Source: Aplectana chamaeleonis (taxonomy: Eukaryota; Nematoda; Chromadorea; Rhabditida; Cosmocercidae). From it: a stretch of DNA of 64,000 nt. The position numbers were made by a program, and so were the translations under genes. Location of the stretch: positions 744,001 through 808,000 of the forward strand of contig JAPDOI010000121.1 in NCBI GenBank assembly GCA_029168955.1. The letters run 5' to 3'. A model generated the notes under the pieces. The model was not told the origin of the DNA and did no database searches. It worked only from the letters and a program-made list of their open reading frames with translations. Position 1 is the stretch's first letter. The number at the start of each line of letters is the position of its first letter. This document shows positions 10,250 to 22,717 of the stretch, one piece after another.

Positions 10250-11000
10250 TGTTCAGCGGGTAAAAAGGCTTGTCGGTGCGACGGCGGGAGCCAAAATGGG
10301 GAGGAGTCGAATTGTCGGTTGTACCGCAGATAGAGAGAAATTCAATTCACGGAGACGGTTATTTGGCGGTGGAAAAGGGGTTGACGGTGCAACGGCGGGG
10401 ACGTGCCCTACCGTCAAACATGTGACACGTTCCGCAGCTCGGACCAAAAAAGATGGGTGCGCCGGCATCAACATGTTTAGACAGAAGTATTAACATTGAT
10501 AGGGGTATAAAAGGCTCCTCATCTCACCGTGAGCCTCAGTCAGCTTTTCGAAGCCGGACCTGGAAGGTAGGGGGGGGGGGCTCCCCACGGCTCGGGGGGG
10601 GGGGTGGTACTCAACTGTAGGGCCATCTCCCCATGGTCCGCAGTAGGGTGCAGCCCACCGTGTGGACCGTGGGATCACCTCTTTTGTGGGGACCCCAATA
10701 GGGATTTCCCCGGGGTCCCCTCTGCGGACCCGGGAATACCCAGGATGTATTGGAAAGCGCGTGACCGGAAATCTGGATCGGTTGTACCGCGGTGTGATAT
10801 CGGTTGAATGGCGGTGGAAGATCGGTTGTCCAGCAGGTGCCCCAGCCGATCAACCGACGTTCCCCCGCCGAGTAACCGCCCATGAGTCTGTGCGGTTGTA
10901 CGGAGGAACAGTATCGGTTATACGCTGGATGACCAGGGAGGGGCAACCGACATTCCCCCGTGGATTAACCGCTCCCATGCCTGAGTATGGCTGCTTGGCG
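10250..11000. repeat. Irregular CGGTTNT..CGG box cluster
   Basis: At least eight related boxes occur: GGTTGTTCAGCGGG, GGTTGTACCGCAGA, GGTTATTTGGCGGTGG, GGTTGTACCGCGGTG, GGTTGAATGGCGGTGG, GGTTGTCCAGCAGG, GGTTGTACGGAGG and GGTTATACGCTGG. Spacing is uneven. The stretch is GC-rich with poly-G runs near 10569 and 10597. No function is recognised. Confidence 0.45.
10506..10540 (+). promoter_or_regulatory. Possible TATA-type core promoter
   Basis: TATAAAAG at 10506-10513 is followed about 25 bp later by CCTCAGTCAG, which resembles an initiator. A similar TATA element occurs at 42635. No gene downstream is recognised, so this may be a transposon promoter or chance. Confidence 0.25.
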
Positions 11001-11136
11001 GATGTTTAGGCGTGCCTTATAGCGTTTGCCACAGGTTTCGAGGTAGGAGCTTATATCTGGCGGAGTTTCCGTAGCTATATGCTGCTAGCGTGCTATATTC
11101 TTCAATTTAGATGTGAAAAAGGCAGTTCGCAATGAA

Positions 11137-11426
11137 TAAAGTGCGCCCAAATGGAAATGGCGGCCCACGCGGCCGGCGTGTTTGGCAGGCGGCCGTCGCA
11201 TGTGCCGCCCTCGGACGAGTGTTGGATTTCAAGGACGGCCGTCCCCTCTCCCACCGTCTGCAGAGCAGATTGATCGGCGCAGTGCTTGCTGCCAGCCGGT
11301 GCCGGCCCCGTTCGTAGTCGATGGCGGTGGGGACTTTTCGCATGCTCGTCCGAGAGCTGCGAACGTGACGGCCGCCTGCCAAGCACGCCGGCCGCATGGG
11401 CCGCCAATCTCATTCGGACGCACCTT
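11137..11426. repeat. Fold-back element, about 85-bp GC-rich arms
   Basis: The left arm (about 11137-11225) contains GGCGGCCCACGCGGCCGGCG and the right arm (about 11335-11426) its complement with scattered differences. The short ORFs on both strands here are consequences of the GC-rich palindrome. Confidence 0.75.
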
Positions 11427-12169
11427 ACGTTCGCCGATCAGTCAGAGCTGTCCGATTTTCTTGTAAAGAAATTAGGTTGATTCTATATCTAACCTTGTTT
11501 TTGAAGTGGATTATTGCGGTAGAGAGCATATAACATTTTGATTTGCTATGAAGTGTCACATATTCAGAGTTCTACTACCGTGGAGACAAGAGCCTCTACA
11601 ATTTGGGACAAACTGAAAAACATAGAAATTTAAAAAATAAATTGCTAGAAATAATTCTTCCTGGGAGAATCTGCTCTCTGCCGACGGGTCGCGAAATGCC
11701 TCACACGAGTACATTAGATTCCCGGGGCATTTGGAGGTATCTCGTCTAATTTTATCGCGAGAATTTACATAAACTACGGACATATTAGCCCCAGTTGGTG
11801 GAATTTTAGCTACGTCACCTTCAAGAACTACGGAAATTCTTGCCGAGAATGCGGAAAAAAGGGTGGAAGATTCTCGCCTTGATCGATCCACCCTGTCCTG
11901 ATCAGTACTATAGGGCGATCTCCGCTGCGATCGACCGCACTGCCGTTTTTTCCCACGGACTGCAGCGTCCCCGCGGTCAAATGTATAGTTGGCACGGTCT
12001 TCCAGAGAGCGGTTCGGGGTCACCCTCCACGATCAGCCACAGAGTATCGAGTAATCGATTCGCGAGAGGACTGGACCAGCACTACGAACGGCATCCATGC
12101 GTTCAGCGTAGCCAACGCGGGATGAGATCGCTGTTCAACACAGGCTGTCGCTAATCCCATAATATGGTT

Positions 12170-12660
12170 GAGCAGGCCGTTGCGGCCGGTGACCAAAATT
12201 TTACGACCCCTCTGTGAACCAAAATTTTTACAAACCCCCCCCCTTCTTGGGATGAAAAAAAATTCACGACCAAAATCGTGGCCCCTATAATTAGTACTAA
12301 ATCTCTTTAATTTGACATCTTGAAGTCCACATAACTCGCTACCTTCGCAGAATTATTCCTTCAGCCAATCCTCGTTGGGACCGGCGTTGAGCCACAGATA
12401 CAACCCGAGGGTTACAGACGCAACTGTTATTTTTCATGGATAAAATCGAAAAAAAATGAATCTACTTACCACTTACTAACTACGCGACTTACTACTACCT
12501 CATTCTACCTTTCCAAGTGGTTGGAAGCTAAACGCCATTTTTTCCGAAAATTTTACGAGCCCACTCCCCCCCCCTCAAATTTTCATTTTCTTTCAAAAAT
12601 AACCGGAATTTTTAGGACCTCCCCCGTTGCGACCTGTCGCAAGCCTGCCCTACACTGGCC
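12170..12660. repeat. Candidate TIR element with poly-C and ACGACCCC motifs
   Basis: The left end GAGCAGGCCGTTGCGGCCGG and the reverse of the right end (GGGCAGGCTTGCGACAGG) are similar. The interior has CCAAAATTTTACGACCCC-type motifs that recur near 36170-36220, 50610-50660 and 51950-52015. Boundaries and class are uncertain. Confidence 0.35.
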
Positions 12661-13404
12661 CATAAATTCCCGCAACAATTAAGGCGAGAATTCAAGGGCT
12701 TAGCGAGAGCGAGATCAAAATAGAACATTTCGCCTTTGTTTTTGCGTGCAGTATGCTTAGAGCTTGCACCCTTACACCTTTGATGCAGTATAAGCGGGCT
12801 TTAGCGAGCGTCGCGAGGACCCGAAAACTCCTGCACTACGGAATTAGAGAGCGTAACAGGCCGCTCCCTTGAAGGCACTTTGCTACCCACGGGCAGAGGT
12901 TTGAGCTGTTGAATACGAAAGGAAAACTTGACAGACGCACAGAAGGGTGCCCACAACGATCCATCGGTCGCACGAAAATGTGTATGGTGCCTCTATAGTT
13001 TGGACACGCACCGTAGTCGTCCAACAAATAGCAGAGGCGGTATTAAGTATCGAGGTGGCGCGCGCCAGAACAAGCGCAAACGCGCTAAGCGGAGGAGGGA
13101 GTGTGTGAACAATGAGACACCGACGTGCATAGCAGCCCGAAATCAGTGATAGCGCGCGCTACCGTGATTCTTAATGCCGCCTCAGAAGTCTGTCAGCAAC
13201 ATCAATAACGTTTTTTAAAAAAACGCTCCGATCTGACCCACACCCACAAAGTTTCTTCCAAAAGCAAATATAAATAAAAATTGTGTTTAAATAATAACTA
13301 AAATCAAATTCAGATTCCCGGATGAGCGTAATTATTTTCGAGGAGTGTGATTGACAAGCAGTTTTTTCGTAGTGAGGTTGTAAGATCCGACTTTGCGACA
13401 ATAT

Positions 13405-13625
13405 TCGGATTTTGAACTATTCGAATATTCGACTTTTCGACTGTAGTCGGATATCGGACTTTTTCGAATATTCGACTTTTCGACTGTAGTCGGATATCGC
13501 ACTTTTTCGAATATTCGACTTTTCGACTGTAGTCGGATATCGCACTTTTTCGAATATTCGACTTTTCGACTATAGTCGGATATAGCACTTTTTCGAATAT
13601 CCGACTTGTCGAATAAAAAGTCAAC
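13405..13625. repeat. 43-bp tandem array, right
   Basis: About four copies of the unit found at 9838-10085, in the same orientation and with the same GAATAAAAAGTC terminus. It sits about 50 bp from the TAGTG end of the candidate CACTA element. Confidence 0.85.
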
Positions 13626-15179
13626 TTTTTTTATCCGACTGAAACAGTCGGATACTCATCCGATTATTCGATTCGGAACAAGTATAGTGTGCACACCAGA
13701 ATACAGAGAGAGCCGATATTCGGTACGTCCGACCCAATACCTCTTCCAATCTTCAGCATTTTGGATGAACGTGCAGGTTAGCGCCCGTGATCGGATAATC
13801 ATTTCCCTTCTTGATAACAGTTCTTTCCCGATAAACCTTTGCCGACTTCGCTTTAATCCTCGGTGAAAATCGCCCCTACCTTCAGGATCGCAATTCCGCA
13901 GGCAAATCGGTTCGAGTACGACCTCGACTAACACATCCAGGAAGGTTGGCAAGCACTTGCCCTAACTTTGTGATGGAAGGTAGCCTGTACTCTGGCGAAT
14001 ACGTAATGGGAAGCAAAGTTACTGTAGGTATGTTTGCCATTTCCGCAAAATACGAATATGAAACCTCATCGTCATTGAATCCTGATGTAGCAAATACGAA
14101 CAGATGGAATTCAAAACAAGAACGGAAATCTGCAATACATCCGATGTTTGAAGCTTGGAGAATGTCATTAATTAAGCCCATCCTGATGCAACATAAAGGC
14201 GATTCACCACGTCATCATTTCTGCCATACACTCAGCACTAAGAAATGTCAACGTCAGAAGTAAGGAGATCTGAGATCTCGAAAACACAAACAGCATTCGT
14301 CAGCACATCTCGTTCAAAGAACGGATTGGGGGCTGACACAAAAAGCTCACGAAGGGCAGACTGTACCAGTCTCGTCCGCTCCCCTCGTTTTTTGCAAGCG
14401 CGTATGTTGACGAAACTTTTCCAGCTCTTAGCCTCATCAAATGAATGGTTACTGAACTCAAGCATTGTGATGCAGATCTTCTGCAAGCAATCCATTATAG
14501 TAAAGCTACGCGAGGCATGCAAGTATTGAGAACAAATGAAATATAGGATTTTAGGCGCTCCACAGCATTAGTGATAAACCACTAGTATGGTTTGTACCTT
14601 CTAAGAGAAACATTTCTGTTTCTTACTCGCCTCGCGTTTTCCTTCTGAGCAACAGGCTGCCATCTTTCGATTACGTCGATATGTGGAATGAATAGGAATA
14701 CTAGACCGCTTGAGAGCACTCCGGAAAAGAAGCAAAGTAGCCGGAGCTAGCAGCATTTTGCCGTCATTGTCAAATAATTGTTCGCTCATGAATGCAACAA
14801 ACCTCCAACAATAAAAATGACGAATCATGGGGGCTACTGCAGTATGGAGAGTGAGGGGAAAAATTCACACTGCAGCTTACATCAAATATCGTTCGAACTA
14901 CAAGGCAAGATCTTTGGAAATAGACATGTGTATTTCATTGAATGAAAAAAAATAAAGGCTCGGGTCTTCAATCTCTGATTGAATGCGTCGCATATTCGAC
15001 TCACAAAGGAAGTATACAAATCGTAGGTCGGATCTGCCAAAGCGACTAGTATCGTTAGTATCTCTTCTGGCTCAATAGTAAAAATGCGCAGTATCCCGCC
15101 CCGAGCTGCAGGTTCAAAAAAGTAATGAGCATTTTTCAAGCCTCGCGAAAAGCCAAGTGTACCCACCCATATGGCACTT

Positions 15180-15500
15180 TTTTGAGTTTCAAGAAATTTT
15201 CTCGGATTCAGCTCAAAGGTTGTATGTAGGAGTAAACTAGGGTGATGAACACGAATCTGGAGTCCATTTGTCGAAATTTTGAGGTTTCCTGTAGGTTACG
15301 GTAGGTAACATGTTATTAAGGGGCCAAAATCCACCTTAGTATTCTGAAAATCGACAAACGGACGTTAAATTCGTAATCTCCACCCCGAATAACCCCCGTA
15401 TACAAATTTTGATTAAAACCTGAGATTTGACCAAACTACCGTATACCCACCGTAATCTACCGTAATCCGCAAAAAATCGATAAACGGACTCCAAATTCGT
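15180..15500 (-). repeat. Dispersed CGGTAG-motif repeat, inverted copy
   Basis: The minus strand of 15400-15500 matches 6829-6900 closely (GTTTATCGATTTT, GGTGGGTATACGGTAG, TTTGGTCAAA). A related plus-oriented piece with CTGTAGGTTACGGTAGG lies at 15290-15310, so the copy is itself composite. Confidence 0.55.
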
Positions 15501-15946
15501 GTTTAGCACTCCAAATGACCCTCAGAGAACGTTTTTTAGACACATCTATCGAAGAAATCCGGAAATCTCGAAAGTGGCGTTTTTCCCTCGAAATTTTCCC
15601 CCCATTGGGAAGCTTCCAACAAAATTAGCCGAAAACTTGGGAAAATAAACTAATAAACCACAGATTCGTGATCAGCGCCCCAACTACCCCACCTGGAGGA
15701 GCTTTAAGTCAAATCTGGAACATTTTTCTAAAACGCTTCCAAAACTCTCTAATCGGTATAAATAAACGCTTTCGGTGCTAGAGGCTCAAAACAAGGCAAC
15801 AGCTGGGAACACCCAACGATGTCTGTAAATTATGATAGTTTATGTACTTAGGATGCCATGAAATAAGAAATATATGTCTCACAAATGTTTGTAAAAAAAC
15901 CAACTCATAGATTCTCCTAAACTCTGGGGGATTTCTCGGGAGCTTT

Positions 15947-16055
15947 GATTTCAATTATCACCAGCAGCAGAGCGGTGGGCCTTAGTGAAGGACAGCTGGT
16001 GATAAGGATGCTTCGGCGAAAAAGCGACCGCTCATCGCTGGAAATAATCGAAAAC
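15947..16055. repeat. Short palindromic MITE, copy 1 of 2
   Basis: GATTTCAATTATCACCAGCA begins one arm and a partial complement ending ATAATCGAAAAC closes it. A second copy in the same orientation lies at 58601-58708, with the shared core GAGCGGTGGGCC and GACGAAAAAGC-type sequence. Confidence 0.65.
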
Positions 16056-17306
16056 GAGAGACACCTGGAAATGACCCAGGCCTTATGTGTGCCGACAATA
16101 GGTGAGGGCGGGCAAAGGAAATATCCTCTGCCGAACTTTGAACTCTCAGCAAATTTTCCAAAAATGAGGATTTCTGTCATATCTTCAATATCCAACGGCT
16201 TTCGAGCACCGAACTCTATAGCTCAGTATTACGGACACTGTATTAGCTGATAAAAAATATTTCGTAAAATATCGACCATTTTTTCAAGAACCTACAAAAT
16301 GCAAAAATAAGATTTTCGAAGGACTGGTCCATAACTCACGAAACGAATACGATAAGATACGGCACACTCCATGACGCTTATGTATGAAGATGGAGTCCCT
16401 CAAGTCTTCGGATAATAGAGATATGACAGAATTTGTAATTTTCAGAAAATTATGGAAAAAATCAAAATTCGCCTAATATAAAAAATCCGCGAACTCGCTT
16501 TCTCACTATAAACTACCCCTCACAATCCGGAGGTTCTACGGAATCGAAGAACCCTGATAAAGAGAAAGAAGAGAACGAGGGGCTCTAGAAAAATTTAGGG
16601 GCCCAAAACGTCCTCTACATTTTGATGAAAATTCGAAGCATGTTCAATTTTTCGGATAGCGATCGACACCATTAGATAGAGGAAGGGATGCGCTTTCGAC
16701 TAATATACCACACTTGATCAAAATATCAAAGACGGACAAAAGAATTGCTGACACACATTGGGTGCAGGAATTTTTAACAGACTGATACGTATGTTGATGT
16801 CAATCAACAGTCAATCAAAAGTTCGTACAATAAATAATCCCAAATCCACGTGAACAGACAAAAAAGTTCTAAAAACCACGATCACCCATCTCGTTATTTA
16901 CATTTCCGCTCATTAGCAGCAAACCCTTGCACTTACTATCGGATTCGGTCGTCGAGTCATTCTCAGCCACAACAAAGACGCATTATCCCATGAGAATTCT
17001 CAGAAAACTGCAAAAGCGGAGCACTGACGAGGAAATCAATGCTACAGAATTATAGAAGTATTGAGACAGACAAATGAAGAAATATGGAATCTGTATACGC
17101 GCAAAATTACAACGGTAGTTTGTTTTCCTGTCATTTCATTTTTCTTTTGTCATTGAATTTCATTCAGTTCAGGGATGGTTATCGAGTAGTGTATTCAATA
17201 GGTAAAAGAACGGCAAGGAAATATGTAGGCTTGCGCCATTCGTGAACCCTATCAAGTTAGCATTTCAATTCATTTTATAATCATTTTGTGCATAACTAAT
17301 ATATGG

Positions 17307-17485
17307 TTAGGTCCATGGCTTGCTTCCTCAAGAAAAAACATTTCAATCTAAACCGCGGCTGGCGCGGGCGATTTAAATCTCACCGGCGGCTGGCTGGTAA
17401 TTACCCGTGATATTTAAATCGCCCGCGCCAGCCGCGGTTCAGATCTAAATGTTTTTTTTCTTGAGGAAGCAAGCCATGGACCTAA
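17307..17485. repeat. Fold-back MITE, about 80-bp arms
   Basis: TTAGGTCCATGGCTTGCTTC at the left end is matched by its complement at the right end. The arms continue through ACCGCGGCTGGCGCGGGCG and GATTTAAAT with very few differences. The loop is about 20 bp. No clear target duplication was found. Confidence 0.8.
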
Positions 17486-18416
17486 ATATACGATCTTCCT
17501 CTTGCTAAGGTTTTTTGACCGTACACCGCCATTGCTCAAGAAATTAGGTTGATCGGGTCAACTTTTTTTTCCATTTTTCTAGCCTAAAACGACAACAGCG
17601 CATCGTTCAACTCTTGAAAAACAGAGCGCCCCACGGCTAATTTGCGCAACCGACGGAGCGCTCCATGGTCAATCAATTCAGTGGATTTAAAAACCAGGAT
17701 ATTCTTTATGAGTGGACCTGTGTAACAGAATTTTAAGGTACCTCATGCCTGCACACCAGTAATATAGGATCTTTTTAGTACGAATCTTCCAGCTATAAAG
17801 ACATGGAATTTTATTTTCGTGAGAAAGCGACAAAAAATCAAGTTCATGGCGTGGGTGAGCACTATGGACACGCGGTCTCTTAGGTGTTAAGCATGGTCAA
17901 AATCTGCAGGAATAATCCTCTAGAAATTAAGAAAAATATATAAAATTCGACGGGGCGAAAATTTTATACATCCCATAACGCCAAGCGATTCTTTACAGCT
18001 GATAACCGATAGAGGCGTTTTTATATCAGGAAAAATGGGTTACGCTAGAGAGCTACGCAAAAAAGGTCAAAAATTCTCAACTTTGGAGTCTCAAAATACT
18101 CATACAAATGTTTTTTTTTGAAAATACTAGAACTGAAGACCTAAATTACTTTGCACTCTCTATCGATCCGTAATTTGAAAACCGCTAAAAAATGTGTGTG
18201 CCCCTCGATCTCAGATCTTGGGTGACTGCCCTAATATACAGTTATTTCTCTAATCAGCAGACAGAATTTTCTAACTTCATACTTTCATGTGTACTGTTCA
18301 ACTCAAAATGAGAACAGGATATTTACAAAAAACTTTCAATAGTAACCATTCATTCACCGAGGCCATACGATATTGTTTTCATAGTACAACAGGCGTGACT
18401 GCATAACTGAACACCA

Positions 18417-18571
18417 ACACTCTATTCATGCTTTTGCGGTAGCGACAGAATTTTACTAGAAAAATGAGAAATTAGGTGTCTGCTATCGTTATCAGACATC
18501 TGATTTCTAAATTTTCTATTGAAATCTCGCGGCATTTGCCGCTACCGCAAAAGTATGAATAGGGTGTAACA
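18417..18571. repeat. Fold-back MITE, about 65-bp arms
   Basis: ACTCTATTCATGCTTTTGCG and the complementary right end (CGCAAAAGTATGAATAGGGT) frame an imperfect palindrome that turns over near 18490. Confidence 0.7.
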
Positions 18572-19749
18572 CCCGATGACCAATCAGCAACGTTCTCTCC
18601 ATTTCTCAGGACACCTGTGGACAGACTAGCATACGCGCAGATGTATCGAATAGTTGAAAAATAGAAAACCCCGACTCACAGCAGATGTCGTCTTTGTTAC
18701 GAATCTCCCAATTAGAAAAGGACTACAATTTTTGTAGAGCATTAAACCGCGAATACGTGGCGCTCATCTAACCAGCCAATTCATGGGAAAACTTGCCATC
18801 ACAAAATGTTTGTCCACCTGAACAAACCTTTGATTTCATGCAACCAACTTGAAAGTAGTGCTGGAATTCAAGGAATCAGATGGTCGAACCTAACCGATTT
18901 CCTACGTCATGTAGGCCATTTTAACACATTCGCATTCATCAAAAGCAAACAAGAAATGCTACTGGACACCACACAATTAATCAGTGAAGATAGGGGATTG
19001 TAGTCTAATTTCCGACATCAAAGGCGCTTAAGGGCGAAAGGTCCCGAAGACACTGTAAGAACTAGCCACAGCACTTCCACCAACATGTCATCTACAACAC
19101 CGTAAGAAGAAAGTGATTCGATATAATGACGGTTCTCAGAGAGAAGAAACAGACACACCTAGAAGTCGGCCCAAGCAAACTAAATTCTAACAAAGTAGAA
19201 AAAATGTTTAAAAAAGATTCCATCGCTACGAACCATTTCCAAAATTTTCTTAAAGGCAGCAGACACGCTCGAAAAAGTTGTTGAGATAACCACATCAGTG
19301 GGGTCGTGCAGGCCCTAGAAGAGCCCTCACGAAGTTGCAAGCGTTAAAAACGAGTCCAAATGACCGTATTTGAGCCGTAGTCAGTCACGAAATCATCCTT
19401 GCTCCGCCCATCGATACGGGCTCCGCCCCTCCATACAGGTATTCAATGCTCGATTGGAGCGACTTTAGCTTATTTTTTAGGCTTCTAACGACGTAAGCGT
19501 TCCAGAAAGAGCCGTACGAGTACATTAGCGTCGTTTTCCCAACAAGTTTGTTACTAGCTCCGCTATTTCAGCCAGCGCCGTACAACTCGTCCATTTCTGG
19601 GCCAATATAGAACGTACCGTTATATCTTAATTTCCGTCGATTTGTTTTCGTCCTTTTCGTTATTTTTGAATACTAACAGCTTCAGACCTTCAGTTTAATC
19701 CATAAAATTGATATCATTTTTGAGCGTGTCTGCTGCCTTTAAGCACGTG

Positions 19750-20112
19750 CTAGAGAGCTTCGTGAAGGCTACCACTTGGCAAATAAATCGAACTTAAGCT
19801 AATCGGCTGGCTGACGTAGTCATTCCGCATCTTTACCGAGGTGTACCGTCCTCGAAGTCTGCAGTGTCCATTTGTCCCGCTCAACATAATCCATCCAACG
19901 GTCGCTATTCCATTCCAGACAGGATTCGGAAGCATTCTTAGAGCGCGTTGAACAAGTCGATCTGGAGTTCGTCTCAGTATATGAACAAACAATCGAAGTC
20001 GACCTTCCATTGCTGCTTGAGAACGCGTTGGGAGGTGCTGGCACTTCACTCGTGTCAAGCGTTCATGTACTGCGCCGATTTCCTTGTAAAGTTCTGCATA
20101 CGAAGTGAAAAC
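19750..20112 (-). pseudogene. RTE LINE 3' fragment
   Basis: The minus strand encodes the C-terminal part of an RTE reverse transcriptase ([31 protein letters not shown], then TVHLGKDAE in another frame). It matches the RTE at 28215-28650. About 130 bp between NPVW and the WNSD segment is deleted, and the frame changes. It is a 5'-truncated dead copy. Confidence 0.8.
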
Positions 20113-20162
20113 TTTCTAGGGGGATGTACTGAAACAAATAACACGCCATTCGTCGGAAATTA

Positions 20163-20671
20163 TTAAAGGCAGTGTCCATGATAAAAACCGTCTCCGAGTT
20201 TCCACGGGAATTCGAAAGATTCGGGGTCTATGGCAACAGCGATGTCGAAAAAATCCAAAATAAGAGCCCAAAATAGCCCTACACGGATCTGAACTTTTGT
20301 ATATAGAGCGCAATCCCCGCCCACTCCACTCAACGGCCACTTATCGAAACGAACAACTGAAAAATCGACTCCAACAAAACATACAATAATGAAATGATCA
20401 AAACTATTCAGCAAGATGCACGGGTTGAACAAATTCACCTCACTTAAGTATTGTTTTCCACTCGGAGTCGAATTTTCAGTGGTTTGTTTCGATAAGTGAC
20501 CTTTGAATTGAGTGGGCGGAGATCGCGCTCTACACAGAAGCTCAGGGCCGTGTAGGGCTATTTGGGGCTCTATTTTGTCGTCTTTTCGACATTACTGCTG
20601 CCTTGATCCCCGCACCTTTCGATTTCTGGTGTAAACTCGGAGACGGTTTCCATCGTGGACACCGCCTTTAA
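20163..20671. mobile_element. TTAA-flanked fold-back MITE, copy 2
   Basis: TTAAAGGCAGTGTCCATGAT at the left and its complement ending CACCGCCTTTAA at the right. The whole 509 bp is a long imperfect palindrome with arms of about 205 bp (20165-20372 and 20465-20671). The TTAA at both borders fits a piggyBac-type target. A TA-target mariner-type reading is also possible. Confidence 0.7.
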
Positions 20672-22448
20672 CTTAAAAGAAAAAGACCCAGTCAATAATA
20701 AAAAGATCAAGATGAATCGTAGGTAGGAAAACTACTCGGAATACTCCTGTTAAAGCAAGGTCATCTTAAACATGGATTATTTCACGTAGCTCTGAGAAAG
20801 GCACTTGCAACTTTTAAAAAGGCAAATATATGCGATCGCTGGTTTTCGGTCTACATTATATGATCTTCCATTTTGTCTGACGATCTCCAGTTCGGGCAAG
20901 CGTAGTTTGAAATTTCTAGCACGAAAGGCAGCTGATAAGTAGTACATAAGGTATGAACCATGCATATGTCGAACACCTTCTGCCAGGTTTCAAGTCAGAC
21001 TCGCTCCATCCTTCATAGGTATGGTTTCCGTATTCGATGTAGTCAGACGCATGAACCAGGCGGCTGGTCGTGCGGTGTTGAAGGCATCACTGCCCAACGG
21101 GGTTTCGATTTGCGCGCGGCGATCTACCGTCGCAGCCCCGTCAATCAATCAGACTAAATTTATTACGTAAACTCTACTGAGTGGTTGCTTTGACTTTTCC
21201 ATCATAAAAACGGGATTTTCTTCCAAAACAAACAACACACACTTGGATATCTAGCCAAAGAAATCGGTCAGATCTTAAATCCTTTTCTATAACGACAGTC
21301 TTGGAACCAGAGGGCAAAAAAAAAGAACCCAGCTACAGCAGGATAATCCGATCACCGAGAATCGAAAACAACAATTTCCTGTAATTGAAACACTTCACAT
21401 TTCATTTGAGCTTTTCTGTAATCTGCCACATTCGAAAAAATCTTCGAGAAAAGATTTTAATGCATGAAAAGAGAAATTATTCGGCGTTTGTGCAGCGGAT
21501 ACTGGTCACTCCCATAAAACCAACAAGGACATCGCGATCCGAAGAAGGCCGCAAGGAAACTGACGACGATTCTCCTGTGGGACAAAAAAAACGTACGACA
21601 ATGTAAGCATGCAGTGTCAAGGAGAGACTCCGCCGTATAATGAAAGAAAAGGCATTAATTCAGTGGCACCGAGCGAAGCTAATATCATAACTCCATTCGA
21701 ATGGCAAATTACAGCTGCGAGATGGCGAGCCATAGAACAACACCCGCGGATATGAGGGTAGATGACGAAACAACGCATTGTATGACAAAACAGCGCTCAA
21801 AAAATTCGGAAACAACAACCAGCCATGCGATGATTTTTACCATAAAAAGCAACGGGATTTCAACACTGTTTTCTGTCCCGTCTGTAGGGGGAATACGCAG
21901 CTTTTTACAAAAAAAAACAGAAACACAGGAAATAGAATAGACTGGAACAAATTGTCATACAGCAATATGAACGGTGGGAAAGAATTTTTAAAATTATCAA
22001 GATCTCATCACTTACATAACCAATTACCTACGTGAAAAAGTTCTTGATCAATTTTCAAATTATTAATTAAATTTAATCATTTTTGGTAAAAAAAAACGTC
22101 TACCAATCCCTCTAGAGATGCGCCACACACTCGACTTCATTCAGAATCGAGAGGCTTTTGAATGCATATTGGGCCTACACATTGAATTCCAGAGGCCAGC
22201 CGATGTTCAGGTCAGTTCATACCCTCCAGAACACGTCTGGTGCCAATTCACCAACCTTTCTAGGATTTCATTTCATACAGAAAGTGAAAACGGGATCTCA
22301 ATTCTAATTTCCACATCGTAAAAATGGAAGCTGAAAATGCGAAAACACGCCCTCGCACGCTTGATGACCAAATCCTGCGGGCTGTATTTTACAGTCTGCG
22401 CCAAAGCGAAACTCCCAAATGTCCTCCGTTTGCTTGTGCGGAGCGATT
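20672..22448. other. Intergenic, no recognised feature
   Basis: Only short AT-rich ORFs are present. The stretch at about 21000-21150 is GC-richer and ends in CAATCAATCAG, which could be a decayed LINE 3' end, but this could not be confirmed. Confidence 0.35.
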
Positions 22449-22592
22449 TTTAGGGGCTGAGCAGAGTGCCATAAGGGCCCAGCGCGGCCTGATGGTGAAC
22501 TGCCGTATTGATAGATCGCCGCGATCTATCAATACGGCTCTCCACCATCAGGCAGCGCCGCGCCCTTTTGGCACTCTGCTCAACCCCTTAGA
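22449..22592. repeat. Fold-back element, about 65-bp arms
   Basis: The palindrome turns over at GATAGATCGCCGCGATCTATC. Arms include CTGAGCAGAGTGCC and CCGTATTGATAGATCG with their complements. It would form a long hairpin. Confidence 0.8.
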
Positions 22593-22717
22593 GAGCGAAA
22601 GAGCGTGGAGGGGAGGGAGAGGCGGAGGGAGGAGCATCGCGGGCGCACGTACGCGCGATAGGTCATGGGAATGTCGTTTTGACCCAGATTGTATTTACAT
22701 GATATGTAGCAAGCAAT

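Larger units (their letters stand above)
9815..13689. mobile_element. Candidate CACTA-type DNA element, non-autonomous
   Basis: CACTATACTTGTTCC (9815-9829) and its exact reverse complement (13675-13689) are 3.9 kb apart and flanked by the dinucleotide TG on both sides (9813-9814 and 13690-13691). The CACTA...TAGTG ends and 2-bp duplication fit the CACTA/EnSpm superfamily. Next to each end lies a tandem array of the same 43-bp unit, but both arrays run in the same orientation, which is unusual for subterminal repeats. No transposase ORF was seen inside. The alternative is one or two small MITEs split by unrelated sequence. Confidence 0.45.
13692..19749. other. Intergenic region, no supported gene
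   Basis: Minus-strand ORFs of 75-99 codons between 13882 and 15166 look somewhat protein-like but could not be joined by consistent splice sites or recognised. Supported contents are a dispersed repeat (15180-15500) and three small palindromic elements (15947, 17307, 18417). I see nothing definite elsewhere. Confidence 0.45.

Noticed and set aside
10253..11466. Overlapping ORFs of 60-115 codons on both strands
   Set aside because: Produced by GC-rich palindromic and repeated sequence; no consistent protein features.
9838..13625. CRISPR-like array from the 43-bp repeats
   Set aside because: Units are contiguous without unique spacers, and the genome is clearly eukaryotic; they are tandem repeats of a transposable element.
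13882..15166. Minus-strand ORFs (for example LINDILQASNIGCIADF and LVQSALRELFVSAPNPFFER) as exons of a host gene
   Set aside because: Both strands are open over much of this stretch, splice sites did not give consistent phases, and no family was recognised. Kept only as an intergenic note.
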